A stretch of 64,000 nt of DNA from Acidobacteria bacterium Mor1 (GCA_001664505.1 CP011806.1:4292177-4356176); one strand, 5' to 3'. Positions 16,502-26,395 are shown, numbered from the stretch's first letter. Translations and numbers: made by a program. Notes: a model not told the origin generated them from the sequence alone.

Positions 16502-17248
16502 ATGTCACGACACGACGGACGAACCCCCGAGACCCTGCGCCCGGTCAAGATGACCCCGGGCTACATCCGCCACCCGCTGGGCTCGGTGCTGATCGAATGC
16601 GGCGACACCCGGGTGATCTGTAACGCCAGCGTTGAGGATCGGGTGCCGCCGTTCCTGCATCACAGCGGCGAAGGTTGGGTTACCGCCGAGTACGGCATGC
16701 TGCCGGCATCGACCAGCTCGCGGATGCAGCGGGAAGTGTCGCGGGGCAAGGCGTCGGGGCGGACCATGGAGATCCAGCGGCTGATCGGCCGTGCGCTGCG
16801 CACCGTGGTCGACCGGCGTGCGCTCGGTGAGCGCACCATCTGGGTCGACTGCGACGTGATCCAGGCCGACGGCGGGACCCGCTGCGCCAGTATCACCGGC
16901 GGCTTCGTCGCCATGGCGATGGCCATCGACAAGCTGAAGCAGGACAAACGGATCAAGAGCAGCGGCAAGGTGCTGCGCGGCGCCGTCGGAGCGGTTTCCG
17001 TGGGTTTGGTCGAAGGGGAGCCGGTGCTGGATCTCGACTACGTCGAGGATTCGGCGGCGGACGTCGACATGAACCTGGTGCGGACCGACGCCGGCGAGTA
17101 CGTCGAGCTCCAGGGCACCGGCGAGAACACGACGTTCAGCCGGGATCATCTGAATGAGCTGCTGCGCCTCGGGGATCTCGGAGTCGATCGATTGATCGCG
17201 GCGCAGAAGGAAGCGCTGGGGGATGCCTGGGAGCGGCTGCTGGGTTAG
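16502..17248 (+). CDS. rph: Ribonuclease PH
   Basis: 248 aa, with GGAG before the ATG. Family motifs cover the whole length: [80 protein letters not shown] and [16 protein letters not shown]. It is a phosphate-dependent 3'-5' exoribonuclease that trims tRNA 3' ends in the cytoplasm. The usual neighbour order rph-rdgB is kept. Only 59 bp separate it from murI, so it may belong to the same transcript. Confidence 0.97.
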   Translation: MSRHDGRTPETLRPVKMTPGYIRHPLGSVLIECGDTRVICNASVEDRVPPFLHHSGEGWVTAEYGMLPASTSSRMQREVSRGKASGRTMEIQRLIGRALRTVVDRRALGERTIWVDCDVIQADGGTRCASITGGFVAMAMAIDKLKQDKRIKSSGKVLRGAVGAVSVGLVEGEPVLDLDYVEDSAADVDMNLVRTDAGEYVELQGTGENTTFSRDHLNELLRLGDLGVDRLIAAQKEALGDAWERLLG

Positions 17249-17344
17249 GCGCCTCGCCCCGTTGCGTGCGTCCCCGATTCACCTCATTGCATCGCAACTC
17301 TCACCGCCCTCGGTCATTGGTCGGCCGCGGGCAGGAGCCTTCCG

Positions 17345-17962
17345 TTGAGCAGCCCCGACAAGCCAACCGTCGTCGTTGCTACGGGCAACCAGGGCAAGCT
17401 GAAGGAGTTCCGGCTGGCGCTGGAGCAGGTCGGCTTCGCCGTGGCCGGGCTCGAGGCGCTGTCGGAGTCGATCGAGGTCGAGGAGACCGGCACCACCTTC
17501 GCCGCCAACGCCCGGCTCAAGGCCGAGGCGTACTCCAGGCTGACCGACCACGTGGTGGTTGCCGACGACTCCGGCCTGGAAGTCGACGCCCTGGGCGGCG
17601 AGCCCGGCGTGAAATCCGCCCGCTACGGCGGCCCCGGGCTCGATGACCAGGGGCGGCTGCGCCTGGTAGTCTCGAAGCTCGAAGGGGTCGAGGATCCGGA
17701 CCGCACCGGGCGTTTCCGCTGCGCCCTGGCCGTGGCCCGGGCGGGGGAGACGGTCGCCGAGTTCGACGGGGTGATCGAGGGGCGGATCCTGCGGGAGCCC
17801 CGAGGAGAGAACGGTTTCGGCTACGATCCGGTCTTCTTCCACGAGCCCAGCGGCTGCACCACCGCCGAACTGAGCCCCGAGGCCAAGCAGCAGGTCTCCC
17901 ACCGGGGCGAGGTCATCCGCAAGTTCGTCGAAGCGGTCCGGAACGGCTCGCTAAAGCTTTGA
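17345..17962 (+). CDS. rdgB: XTP/dITP diphosphatase (RdgB/HAM1 family)
   Basis: 205 aa from a TTG start at 17345, supported by AGGAG at 17333-17337 with 7-nt spacing. Motifs: VVVATGNQGKLKEFR for substrate binding, TGTTFAANARLKAEAY, VVADDSGLEVDALGGEPGVKSARYGG, and GENGFGYDPVFF with a final SHRGEVIRKF. It hydrolyses non-canonical purine triphosphates (XTP, dITP) to monophosphates and keeps them out of nucleic acids. It follows rph directly, as in many bacteria. Confidence 0.95.
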   Translation: MSSPDKPTVVVATGNQGKLKEFRLALEQVGFAVAGLEALSESIEVEETGTTFAANARLKAEAYSRLTDHVVVADDSGLEVDALGGEPGVKSARYGGPGLDDQGRLRLVVSKLEGVEDPDRTGRFRCALAVARAGETVAEFDGVIEGRILREPRGENGFGYDPVFFHEPSGCTTAELSPEAKQQVSHRGEVIRKFVEAVRNGSLKL

Positions 17963-18039
17963 GCTTGCGGGGTTTCCGTGTTTTCGGGGTGTGGCGCGGG
18001 CGCGCCGTCGGGGCTTTGGGCGGCTGGCGGGGTTGCTTG

Positions 18040-18068
18040 TTGACGACCCCCGGACCCGGTGGTAACTT
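18040..18068 (+). promoter_or_regulatory. Sigma-70-type promoter of tRNA-Asn
   Basis: TTGACG (18040-18045), a 17-bp spacer and TAACTT (18063-18068), 27 bp before the tRNA. This is the clearest housekeeping promoter in the window; initiation near 18075 would leave a 5' leader of about 20 nt for RNase P. Confidence 0.65.
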
Positions 18069-18095
18069 ACGCGATTGTCAAGACCGCACACGTGT

Positions 18096-18171
<76 letters not shown>

Positions 18172-18208
18172 ACTCCAGACAAAATCAGGTTGCTCGACCC
18201 GAAGCCCG

Positions 18209-20332
18209 CTACGGACAGGCCGCGCTGATCCTCTCGGCGTCGTCACTGGCCCGGCCGTAGCTTCCGGCCCCGCACACGTTGCGGCCGCGGACGAGATACC
18301 AGAAACCCAGCTCGGCCGGCGGTTCCGTCGCGTCCGAGGCGGAGTCGCCCGCGGTCCCCGAGTTGATGCAAGTTTCTCCCGAACCGCTGCCCACCGGAAG
18401 CCCCTCCAGCTCTCCCCGCAGGACATCGTGCAAAGTCGTACTTCCCGCTCCGGGGGCGGCCGACTCCCAGCTCAGCGTCGTGCGGTCGGAAAGGAAAACG
18501 ACTCCGGCAACTTCCGCCGGTACGGCAAACGCACCGGCGTCGGTTGGGGCGCAGTCCTCGGCGTCGCCGAACCCGTCGTCGTCGGTGTCGAACGGATGTG
18601 TCCCGTTCAGGTACTCCTCGAGGTTGGTGTAGCCGTCGCCGTCGAGGTCTCCCGCGCTGTCGTCCGTCATGGTGTCCAGGCCGAACGATGTTTCCCAGGC
18701 GTCGGACATGCCGTCCTCGTCGACGTCCTCCGCCGGCAGCTCCGTCGACCGCGGCGGCCACGGACTGGTCCCGTAGTCCATCGGAGGAGCGTCGATGATT
18801 CCCGTGCAGTCGCAGGCGGTGCAATCGCCGCCGCAGACGGGGTAGTCATCGATGCGCCCCGAGCCCGGCTCGCGCTGGAAGCCGTTCGCCCTGTCGATGA
18901 GCCTGGTGTCGGTGACGTCCCGGCGGGGCAGTGTGGCGCCGACGTTGGCCAGCAGCGCCTCGAGATCGTCCGCCGCCGACGGCGTCACCGGCCACGTCTG
19001 CCCGGTGGCGACCGGAGAGGAAGCCGTCAAGAAGTCTGTGTACTCCCGGGGCGTGCCGCCGGAATCCTCGTAGCTCACGCACCATGGTGTCGTCACGTCC
19101 AGAGACATGTAGCCGGGTCCCGACAGGTCGCGGCACTGGGGGACGTCGGCGTGGTCGTCGAACCCGTTCGTCGTATGGGTGGGATAGCCGTCCGGGTTCC
19201 AGAACAGGTTCCCGTCCGAAAAGAGGGTGAAGGCAGGGTCGACGTTCCGGTCGGCGGGATCGGAAGACAGCGAGACGTCGAAGCCGTCGTAGTCGTGTAC
19301 CGAGAGAATCAGGTGCGGGCTCGTCGACGGCACGTGCTCCCGGTCGAAGCGCGACGCCGACGGCCCGTTGGCCTGGTGGTAGAAGTTGTCGCGGAAGTCG
19401 ACGTTCAACGGATGGATGACCCCTGCGTTGGTGACGTTGGCTGCCCAGAACCCGAAGCCGAACACCAGATTGCCGGCGAACTCTATTCTGCCTGTAGCGT
19501 TGATTAACGGGTTCCGCGTGGAGTTGCGCGTCAGCAGGTTGTGGTGCACCGAGATGTCCTCGCCGCCGTCGAGCAGGATGCCGGTGCTGTGCGCTCCCTT
19601 GCCGTGAACGCTGCGGTCGAGACCTTCGGCGACGATGCTGTGCTGGATCGTGATGTTGCGCGGCAACCCGGGTTCCGGACCGTCCCAGGTGGAGAGCACC
19701 TGGTCGACGGACCAACTCATCGAGACGTGATCGAGAATCACGCGATCCGACCCGTCCAGGATGGCGACGGCGTTCAGCGTCTCGGTCGTCGGGCAGGTCG
19801 GGAAGTACGGCGGATCGGGCTGCGGTTCGCCCAGAGCGTCGTCGCAGCCTGGTCCCGGACGGACGCGGATGTGGCGGATGATGACGTCGTGGGTCGAGAT
19901 CTCAAGCGGCGTCTGCAGGTTGTACGAGCTGACGCCTGCGCCCGGATGACGATTGCGCAGGGTGATCCCATCGCCGGGCGCGGTCTGCCCCGCGATCGTG
20001 ATGTAGGGAGAGTCGATCTCGAGCTTCTGGCGGAGCTGTATCGTGCCCCCCACCTCGAACACGATGGTGCGGGGGCCTTCCAGATCGATTCCCCAGCGCA
20101 GCGTCTCTTCGGGAATAGCACCCGGCTCGGTGCAGTGACTCGGGGGCCAGCTGCTCAGCTCGAAAGGCTTGTAGTCGCAGAGGTTGCGGACGATATGCAC
20201 CGTGCCGCCGCGGCCGCCGATCGACGTGGCGCCGTAGCCTTCGGCGCCCGGAAACGCCGGCACGCCCTGTGCGTGGATCGCGCCCGACGCAGCAAGGACG
20301 ACGACCAGGAAACCGAGGCTGAGTTCACGCAT
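18209..20332 (-). CDS. Secreted PL1-like pectate lyase family protein with TSP3-like repeats
   Basis: 707 aa from ATG 20332, chosen because a signal peptide (LGFLVVVLAASGAIHAQG) follows at once; GTG at 20341 is an alternative, and the longer frame runs far upstream without signal features. Residues about 25-450 are a right-handed beta-helix of the polysaccharide lyase 1 type: FPGAEGYGATSIGGRGG, GPRTIVFEVGGTI, YITIAGQTAPGDGIT, VIIRHIRVRPG and VHHNLLTRNSTRNPL. The EF-hand/TSP3-like part has DVDEDGMSDAWE and DLDGDGYTNLEEYLNG. The last 90 residues are the shared C-terminal module (GFWYLVRGRNVCG, ending AACP). Extracellular pectin or polygalacturonate-type degradation is inferred; the exact substrate is unknown. 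Confidence 0.85.
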   Translation of the reverse strand: MRELSLGFLVVVLAASGAIHAQGVPAFPGAEGYGATSIGGRGGTVHIVRNLCDYKPFELSSWPPSHCTEPGAIPEETLRWGIDLEGPRTIVFEVGGTIQLRQKLEIDSPYITIAGQTAPGDGITLRNRHPGAGVSSYNLQTPLEISTHDVIIRHIRVRPGPGCDDALGEPQPDPPYFPTCPTTETLNAVAILDGSDRVILDHVSMSWSVDQVLSTWDGPEPGLPRNITIQHSIVAEGLDRSVHGKGAHSTGILLDGGEDISVHHNLLTRNSTRNPLINATGRIEFAGNLVFGFGFWAANVTNAGVIHPLNVDFRDNFYHQANGPSASRFDREHVPSTSPHLILSVHDYDGFDVSLSSDPADRNVDPAFTLFSDGNLFWNPDGYPTHTTNGFDDHADVPQCRDLSGPGYMSLDVTTPWCVSYEDSGGTPREYTDFLTASSPVATGQTWPVTPSAADDLEALLANVGATLPRRDVTDTRLIDRANGFQREPGSGRIDDYPVCGGDCTACDCTGIIDAPPMDYGTSPWPPRSTELPAEDVDEDGMSDAWETSFGLDTMTDDSAGDLDGDGYTNLEEYLNGTHPFDTDDDGFGDAEDCAPTDAGAFAVPAEVAGVVFLSDRTTLSWESAAPGAGSTTLHDVLRGELEGLPVGSGSGETCINSGTAGDSASDATEPPAELGFWYLVRGRNVCGAGSYGRASDDAERISAACP

Positions 20333-20503
20333 GCGCTTCACCGTGGCAGATCCGAGACGACCGCCTGGTCGCCGCACTCCGCACTCATATACGGCGAAAC
20401 ATCCGAAGCGACCGAGAGCACCTCCCTCGTACGCGCGGTTTCCTGAGATCGACTCCAACCTTCGACGAGGCCTTTGCGTTCCACACTCCGGAGGTTCGCC
20501 GAG

Positions 20504-21607
20504 ATGATGCGTTTCATTCCAGTACTGCTGATCCTGATCCTGCTCGCCGGTTGTTCTGGTCACGAACCGGCGAGGGGGGAGCCAACCGAGGCGCTACGAA
20601 CCGAGCCCTTCGACTTCGAGGTCGAGGGCAGAAAGTTGTCCGGCCTGCTTGACCGGCCCACGGATCGTGACGCGACGGGGACGATCGTTCTCGTCCATAG
20701 CTACGGAGAGACCAACGTCGTCGAGCAGAACTGGTACTACTCCCTGCGATCTCGATTCGCGGCGATCGGCCTCAACGTCCTGATCTGGGACAAGCCCGGG
20801 TGCGGCGCCAGCGAGGGTGAGTTCGACATCAACCAGCCGGTGCAGGGAAGTGCCGAAGAGGTCGTCGCTGCCGTGCGGGAACTTCGGGGCCGGGATATCG
20901 CCGGTACCGAGGTCGTCGGGCTGTGGGGCGGTAGTCGCGCCGGCTGGATCGTCCCGCTCGCGATGCACGAGGAATCGTTCGACTTCTGGATCTCGCTGAG
21001 CGGGGTGGACGACAGGGAAAACGCCCGCTACCTGCTCGAAACAAACCTACCCCTCGAGGGCCGCTCCGAAGCCGAAACTCAAAAGCTCGTGGGTCAGTGG
21101 CAGGCGAGCTTCAACACCTTGTGGCAGGACGCGACCTACGAGGACTACCTGAACGCTGCACCCGATCTGAAAGACGATGATTTCATACAGCTCATGGGTT
21201 GGGACGGTACCATCTCCGAGGAGGAGTTCCTCGACTACCAGCGCAGGTTCCGAACCGGCGAACTGGCCGTGGATGAGGACACCGGACTGATGATCCCCGT
21301 GCCGAACTTCCGGCAGATCCTCTCATCGATCGATACACCGGTCCTGGCACTGTTCGGCGAGAAGGATACGAACGTCGACTGGCGCAAGGCCGCGGCAATC
21401 TACCGCGAGACGATCGGCGTCAACCCGAAGGCTTCGTTGACGATCAAGACCTTTCCCGACGCCAACCACAGCCTGAGACAGTGCAAGACCGGCGGCATCC
21501 GCGAGTTGCTCGCAGAGATCGAAACGGCACCCTTTGCCGACGGGTACTACGAGACGATTTTCGATTGGCTCGCCGAGCGCGGTTTCGGCACTGCCCAGAG
21601 TTCTTGA
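20504..21607 (+). CDS. Alpha/beta-hydrolase lipoprotein
   Basis: 367 aa. The ATG at 20504 has GGAGG (20490-20494) 9 nt upstream and begins a lipoprotein signal with a perfect lipobox LLAGC (Cys17). Residues about 30-350 have the alpha/beta-hydrolase order: GTIVLVHSYGE (oxyanion strand), IWDKPGCGASEG, the nucleophile elbow GLWGGSRAG, VLALFGEKDTNVDW with the acid, and FPDANHSL with the catalytic His. The fold resembles dienelactone-hydrolase/BAAT-like acyl esterases with a helical cap (QWQASFNTLW). It is a membrane-anchored periplasmic hydrolase of unknown substrate, divergent from the PL1-like gene. Confidence 0.85.
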   Translation: MMRFIPVLLILILLAGCSGHEPARGEPTEALRTEPFDFEVEGRKLSGLLDRPTDRDATGTIVLVHSYGETNVVEQNWYYSLRSRFAAIGLNVLIWDKPGCGASEGEFDINQPVQGSAEEVVAAVRELRGRDIAGTEVVGLWGGSRAGWIVPLAMHEESFDFWISLSGVDDRENARYLLETNLPLEGRSEAETQKLVGQWQASFNTLWQDATYEDYLNAAPDLKDDDFIQLMGWDGTISEEEFLDYQRRFRTGELAVDEDTGLMIPVPNFRQILSSIDTPVLALFGEKDTNVDWRKAAAIYRETIGVNPKASLTIKTFPDANHSLRQCKTGGIRELLAEIETAPFADGYYETIFDWLAERGFGTAQSS

Positions 21608-21650
21608 TTGTGGGAAGCTAGCTGTTGAGGAGTCGGTTTGGTTGTGGGCG

Positions 21651-23990
21651 TCAGCGCTCCGACGGAGCTTCCGCAAGCAGGAAGGACAGGATCGCTTCAG
21701 CCTCGGTTCGCCAGGTCCGGTAGCCCGGCCCGGCGATGAACTCGCCCCCTTCGAGGGGTAGTCCGGCTGCGCGGATGCGCTCGAACAACTCACGTGCGGC
21801 GGCGCGATCGTCGGTGCCGCTCTCTGCGGAGAGCGGTTCGTAGCGGCTCCAGCTGATGCGGAACGGGGTCGCGCGGTCCGCCAACGAAGAGAAGTCGGGG
21901 GCCTCCTGGAAGTAGAGCTTCGGCGATTGGAAGACGAAGCGTCCGTAGATGCCGGGGTGTTCCACGGCGAGGGTCGTCCCGACCGCGGCCTTGTCTTCGA
22001 CGGTCCAGAGGGCGCGGTGCTGCGGGTCGCTGTGGATCGGGTAGGCGGCCTCGATGGCCGGAAGCAGTTCCTCGCCGAGGAAGGTCAACGCGTTCCCGCC
22101 CCAGCTTCCGGCGACCCAGCCCCGAATGGGCACAAGCGCTACGATGGCGGCGCCCGGCCGGGTCTCGAACAAACGATCGAGAATGCCGACGATCTGTCCG
22201 TCTTCGATCCACTGATCTCCGTTGGGCATCACGATCAGCGGGTAGCGCTCATCGCGATCGAATCCGGACGGTAGATAGATCTGAACCGGGACCTTCTCGC
22301 CGTACGCGGCGCTGGTTACCTCCACGGTCTCCAGAGTGCCAGTCGCCGTGGCCTTCTCGGTCACGAAGGCCGGGTCGCTGAACCCCTCGAGCAGCACCTC
22401 GGAGGTCTCCGCGAAACCGCCCGAGCCGCGGTTCGGGTTGCGGGGATCTACCTGGGCGTCGGCGAGGTCGACCTGGAACTGATACTGCCAGCGACCGCCG
22501 GCCACCGCCGGGTACGAGCGAACGAACAGGTCGGCGCGGCCGACCCGGGTCATCGTTTCGCCCATCTCTGCGTCGTTCATCTGCCCGATGATCGAGACCG
22601 CATCGGCCTCACCGGCATAGAAGAAGTGCACCCAGCCCGGCTCGACGATGGGAGACTCCGGGTGTGCCGCGAGGAACTCGCCCACGAGCTTGCCGGGGTC
22701 GTCGGGCGCTTGTTCGATCCGCTGCATCCAGCGGGCGAACTCGCCGGAGGTGGGCAGCTTCAACGATGTCTCTGCGCGGCGCGACGCGGTGCCGGAAGCG
22801 CCGATGGCGACGCTGGCGATCTCGCTACGATTCCGCACGTAGATGCGACCGCCGGCGAAGCTGGGGGCGGTGTAGCCCCCGTGATCGGAAATGACCAGCG
22901 AAGCTGTCTCGCGATAGCCGGCAGGGTCCGCCTTGGCCAGGGTCAGCTTGCCCTTCGAGCCGAAGACCACGAAGTGGTCATCGAGCCGCAGGATCCCCCG
23001 GCCTGGAAGGTCGCGGGACTTCCAGACCGATTCGCCGGTCTCGAGCTCCACGCAGGTGAGGAAGGTGCCGTTGAAGCCGTACAGGTGATCGCCCACGGCC
23101 ACCGGAAGCGCCACGCTGCTCTTCAAGGCCTGGGAACGCCAGACCTCGGTGACCTTCGTCGTTTCGGAGTCCGCCGCAACGTCGAAGAGCGCAGCTTCGC
23201 TATAGAACATCATCAGGAAGCGATCGCCGACGAGCTGCAGCTGGGGATAGGTCGGGTCGAAGCCCCGTTCCTCGGAATGCCGATAGCTCCAGAGCTGTTT
23301 GCCGCTCTTCGGGTCCAGGGCCATCAGCTCCAGGGCGCCGGCGACGATCACCTGCCTGCGGCCGTCGGACTCGACGATCACCGGCGTCGAGTAGTCGATC
23401 CGATCGGTTCCGTGGGACCAGAGTTGGCGGCCGGTCTCAGGGTCGAGGCCGACGACGGAGTGTTTCTCGGAGCCGGCCGGGACGACGAGCACCCCGTCGA
23501 CTTCGAGGGGAATGGTGGCGAAGCCGTAGGTCGGGGCCTGGGCGCCCCAGTCGGTCTCGAGGTTTTTGCGCCACAGGATCTTGCCGTCCTCGGCGGCCAG
23601 GGCGAACAGATCGCCGAAGGGTCCGACGAAATAGACGCGGGAATCGGTCAGCGTTGCGGTGCCCACCGGTCCGTCGGTGGAACCGTCGTGCCCCCGGTAG
23701 GTCCGTCCGATCGGCGTCCGCCACAGCTCGCGCCCATCGGTCGTCGACCACGCCGCAACCACATCGTGGGTCCCGTCGGAAAAAGCGCTCACCGCACGAC
23801 CGGCCGCCACGGTGACTCCCGAGTAACCGGGGCCGATGGCGTGTTTCCACTCGAGCTTGAGCTGCGGGGACTCGGAGAGTACGGCGGGGCCGGCGGCGCT
23901 GCCGTCGAATCCGGGGCCGCGCAGATATCGCCATTCGGCGGCCTGTATCGCCGAAACGGCCGTCAGGAGCGCAATGAACAGAAACCTCAT
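21651..23990 (-). CDS. PQQ-type beta-propeller fused to degenerate esterase-D-like domain
   Basis: 779 aa with a signal peptide (FLFIALLTAVSAIQAA). Residues about 20-420 are a quinoprotein-type (PQQ_2) propeller: GRELWRTPIG, DGKILWRKNLETDWG, TGRQLWSHG, SGKQLWSYRH. A linker domain follows, then residues about 570-775 with the esterase D/enterochelin-esterase fold: VPVQIYLPSGFDRDERYPLIVM, LPAIEAAYPIH, and a final FIAGPGYRTW helix. At the nucleophile elbow, where active relatives read GHSFGG, this protein has TVEDKAA; the usual C-terminal His is Tyr. Serine esterase activity is therefore unlikely, and binding or scaffolding is more plausible. Secreted or periplasmic. Confidence 0.8.
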   Translation of the reverse strand: MRFLFIALLTAVSAIQAAEWRYLRGPGFDGSAAGPAVLSESPQLKLEWKHAIGPGYSGVTVAAGRAVSAFSDGTHDVVAAWSTTDGRELWRTPIGRTYRGHDGSTDGPVGTATLTDSRVYFVGPFGDLFALAAEDGKILWRKNLETDWGAQAPTYGFATIPLEVDGVLVVPAGSEKHSVVGLDPETGRQLWSHGTDRIDYSTPVIVESDGRRQVIVAGALELMALDPKSGKQLWSYRHSEERGFDPTYPQLQLVGDRFLMMFYSEAALFDVAADSETTKVTEVWRSQALKSSVALPVAVGDHLYGFNGTFLTCVELETGESVWKSRDLPGRGILRLDDHFVVFGSKGKLTLAKADPAGYRETASLVISDHGGYTAPSFAGGRIYVRNRSEIASVAIGASGTASRRAETSLKLPTSGEFARWMQRIEQAPDDPGKLVGEFLAAHPESPIVEPGWVHFFYAGEADAVSIIGQMNDAEMGETMTRVGRADLFVRSYPAVAGGRWQYQFQVDLADAQVDPRNPNRGSGGFAETSEVLLEGFSDPAFVTEKATATGTLETVEVTSAAYGEKVPVQIYLPSGFDRDERYPLIVMPNGDQWIEDGQIVGILDRLFETRPGAAIVALVPIRGWVAGSWGGNALTFLGEELLPAIEAAYPIHSDPQHRALWTVEDKAAVGTTLAVEHPGIYGRFVFQSPKLYFQEAPDFSSLADRATPFRISWSRYEPLSAESGTDDRAAARELFERIRAAGLPLEGGEFIAGPGYRTWRTEAEAILSFLLAEAPSER

Positions 23991-24074
23991 TGACTCTAGT
24001 GTACCGGCGGCGCTGGACCCGAGACGTAAAACGACGTTTACAAACGTCGACCCAGGCTCTCCAGGACGGCGGCG

Positions 24075-25559
24075 CTAGGTGCCGCAGAAGGTCTCGTAGG
24101 TGGCCGTGAACTCGCGGGGCGCCGGTTTCGCGTAGTGATCGCAACCGGGCTGCTCCTCGAAGGGGCGCTCGAGCACTTTCAGCAGCCGCTCGAACGGCGC
24201 AAGATCGTCAGCGTTCGAGGCCGCGTGCAACGCCTCTTCTACAAGGTGGTTTCGCGGAACGTAGACCGGGTTCACCGCGCGTAGGCTTTCGGCAACCTCG
24301 GCTGCCGGCTGCCGGGAGACTCGGCTCCGCCAACGCTCGAGCCACGATTGGATCTCGCCCGGGGCGGAGAACAGTTGCTCCAGAGCCGCAGAGTTGTCCT
24401 GGGCGGCATCGGTCAGGCTGCGGAACGCCAGCGTGTAGTCGATCTGGTTTGTTCGCAGCAACTCGAGCCATTCGCTCGCCAGAACATCCTCTTCCTGATC
24501 GGAATCCGGGCCGGGGTTCAGACCGAGCTTTTTTCGCAGTCCGGCCCGATACAGGTCCTCGTAGCGGGGGAGGAATTCTTCGAGCACTTTCGTCGCGGGT
24601 TCCACGGCTCGCTGCGGATCTTCCGGGTCCATCAACCGGAGAAGGGTCTCGGCGAGACGAGCCAGGTTCCAGGCAGCGATCTTCGGCTGGTTGCGATACG
24701 CGTATCGCCCCATCGTGTCGATTGAACTGAACACGGCGTCCGGGTTGTAGGCCTCCATGAAGGCACACGGCCCGTAGTCGATGGTCTCACCGGAGATGGT
24801 CATGTTGTCGGTATTCATCACGCCATGAATGAAGCCGGTGAGCATCCACTGGGCCACCAGCTTGGCTTGCCGATCGGCGACAGCCTGGAAGAACCGCAGG
24901 TAGCGATCCTCTTCCTTCGCGAGCTCAGGGTCGTGCCGTGCGATGGCAAAGTCGGCCAGCTCGGCGACGTGCTCGAACTTGCCCTGTGCCGCGTAGTATT
25001 CGAAGCTCCCTACCCGCAGATGGCTCGCCGCGACCCGAGTCAACATCGCGCCCGGCAACGGCTCCGACCGCATGACCGTCTCGCCGGTAGCCACGGCGGC
25101 CAGCGCACGTGTGGTCGGAATCCCCAGCGCGTGCATCGCCTCGCCGACCAGGTACTCCCGCAGTACGGGCCCGATCGCCGCCTTGCCGTCACCGCCGCGG
25201 GAAAAACGGGTCCGTCCGGATCCCTTGAGAGCGATGTCGCGGGATCGACCGTCGCCATCGACCGCCTCACCCAGCAACAACGCCCGCCCGTCTCCGAGCT
25301 GCGGCACGAAGTGGCCGAACTGATGGCCCGCGTAGGCCTGGGCGCCGGGGTGGGCTCCCGGCAACATCTCCTGACCCGAGAAGACTCGCGCCAGCCGGTC
25401 CGGATCCATCTCCTCGACCGGCAGGCCCAACTCCTCAGCGAGCCGGGCGTTGAACTGCAGCAGCCGGGGAGAGCGAACCAGCATCGGCTCGCCGGCCACG
25501 AAGTAGGCCGGCAGTCGCTCGGCGAAGCTGCGGGTCAATCTGAAGGATGGAGATGACAC
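24075..25559 (-). CDS. selO: Protein adenylyltransferase SelO (UPF0061/YdiU)
   Basis: 494 aa, full length for the family. A pseudokinase fold transfers AMP to Ser/Thr/Tyr of target proteins. Visible landmarks: AGHQFGHFVPQLGDGRA, LKGSGRTRFSRGGDGKAA with the ATP-contacting Lys112, LREYLVGEAMHALGIPTTRALA, the catalytic and metal motif NTDNM, IDYGPCAFME (DYG in place of DFG) and GRYAYRNQP. It lies 17 bp downstream of an endonuclease/phosphatase-like gene, probably in one transcript. SelO is linked to redox-stress responses in other organisms. Confidence 0.95.
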   Translation of the reverse strand: MSSPSFRLTRSFAERLPAYFVAGEPMLVRSPRLLQFNARLAEELGLPVEEMDPDRLARVFSGQEMLPGAHPGAQAYAGHQFGHFVPQLGDGRALLLGEAVDGDGRSRDIALKGSGRTRFSRGGDGKAAIGPVLREYLVGEAMHALGIPTTRALAAVATGETVMRSEPLPGAMLTRVAASHLRVGSFEYYAAQGKFEHVAELADFAIARHDPELAKEEDRYLRFFQAVADRQAKLVAQWMLTGFIHGVMNTDNMTISGETIDYGPCAFMEAYNPDAVFSSIDTMGRYAYRNQPKIAAWNLARLAETLLRLMDPEDPQRAVEPATKVLEEFLPRYEDLYRAGLRKKLGLNPGPDSDQEEDVLASEWLELLRTNQIDYTLAFRSLTDAAQDNSAALEQLFSAPGEIQSWLERWRSRVSRQPAAEVAESLRAVNPVYVPRNHLVEEALHAASNADDLAPFERLLKVLERPFEEQPGCDHYAKPAPREFTATYETFCGT

Positions 25560-25576
25560 AGGTTTCCGTCCCCTCG

Positions 25577-26395
25577 TCAGTCGTGGATCTCACCGTAGAG
25601 AATCGAGTGGTCCGAGAACTTTTCGATCCAGTCCTTCTTTTTCTGGTCGGTGGTCTCGTCAACCCACCCGGAGACTTCGATCTCCGCCCCGTCGAACTGC
25701 TTGAACTGGAGGTGGTCGGCGGCGTAGACGTGATCCAGGCTGGACGGGCCCGGTTTGGCCTTGCCGTTCCACCAGGTGTTGTCGTGGGTCTTGCTCAGCC
25801 GGCGCATGCCGTTCACCGAGGTCGACATGCGCTTGTCCACGAACTCCAGTTCCTTGGCGCCGTCAAAGTCGGTGACGTTGTTATACGCCGGGCTCAGGCC
25901 CATGGTGTTGATATCGCCGAGGGCGACGAAGTTCGCCTTCTGGCCCGCCGGGGCGGCCTTGTCGATGGCACGCTTGAGGCTCGCCACATGCTGGAACATG
26001 TCGTCGCGGAGCCCCCAGTCCCTCGGGTTGTCGAAGCTCTTCAGGTGCAGGAACAGCAACGAGTAGTTGTCGGTGCCGATTGTGATCGTCGCCAGCGCCC
26101 CCGGCCGCAGGGTGGGAACCTTCGACTGCAGCTCATCCTTCTGGGTAATGAAGCCGGTCAGCCCGCCCCGGATGCCGACCAGGATCTCGGGGACCCCGGG
26201 GCTCTCGGTGATCATGAACGAGTAGCCGGGCATCTTGGTGGTCAAGGCCTGGAAGACCGCCGCGCCCTTGACCTCGTAGATACCGAAGACATCGGGATCC
26301 TTCGCCTTGATCGCGTCGACGACGTCGTTGACGCGAGTCGCATCGTTGTGAAAGTTCTCGACATTCCAGGACAAGAAACTGAGTACTTTCGCCAT
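25577..26395 (-). CDS. Endonuclease/exonuclease/phosphatase-family protein
   Basis: 272 aa, no signal peptide, with AAGGAG before the ATG. The EEP (DNase I-like) fold is shown by LSFLSWNVENFHN (metal-binding Asn/Glu), DPDVFGIYEVKG, LLFLHLKSFDNPRDW (catalytic His region), NFVALGDINTMG and SSLDHVYAADHLQF, with a terminal SDHSILYGEI. All canonical active-site positions appear occupied, so hydrolysis of a phosphodiester or phosphate ester is expected; the substrate is unknown. It sits 32 bp after the CNNM gene and 17 bp before selO on the minus strand. Confidence 0.85.
   Translation of the reverse strand: MAKVLSFLSWNVENFHNDATRVNDVVDAIKAKDPDVFGIYEVKGAAVFQALTTKMPGYSFMITESPGVPEILVGIRGGLTGFITQKDELQSKVPTLRPGALATITIGTDNYSLLFLHLKSFDNPRDWGLRDDMFQHVASLKRAIDKAAPAGQKANFVALGDINTMGLSPAYNNVTDFDGAKELEFVDKRMSTSVNGMRRLSKTHDNTWWNGKAKPGPSSLDHVYAADHLQFKQFDGAEIEVSGWVDETTDQKKKDWIEKFSDHSILYGEIHD

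Noticed and set aside
18209-20563. Longer start for the PL1-like gene at 20563
   Set aside because: It would add 77 residues of non-conserved sequence before a signal peptide and overlap the start of the divergent hydrolase gene.
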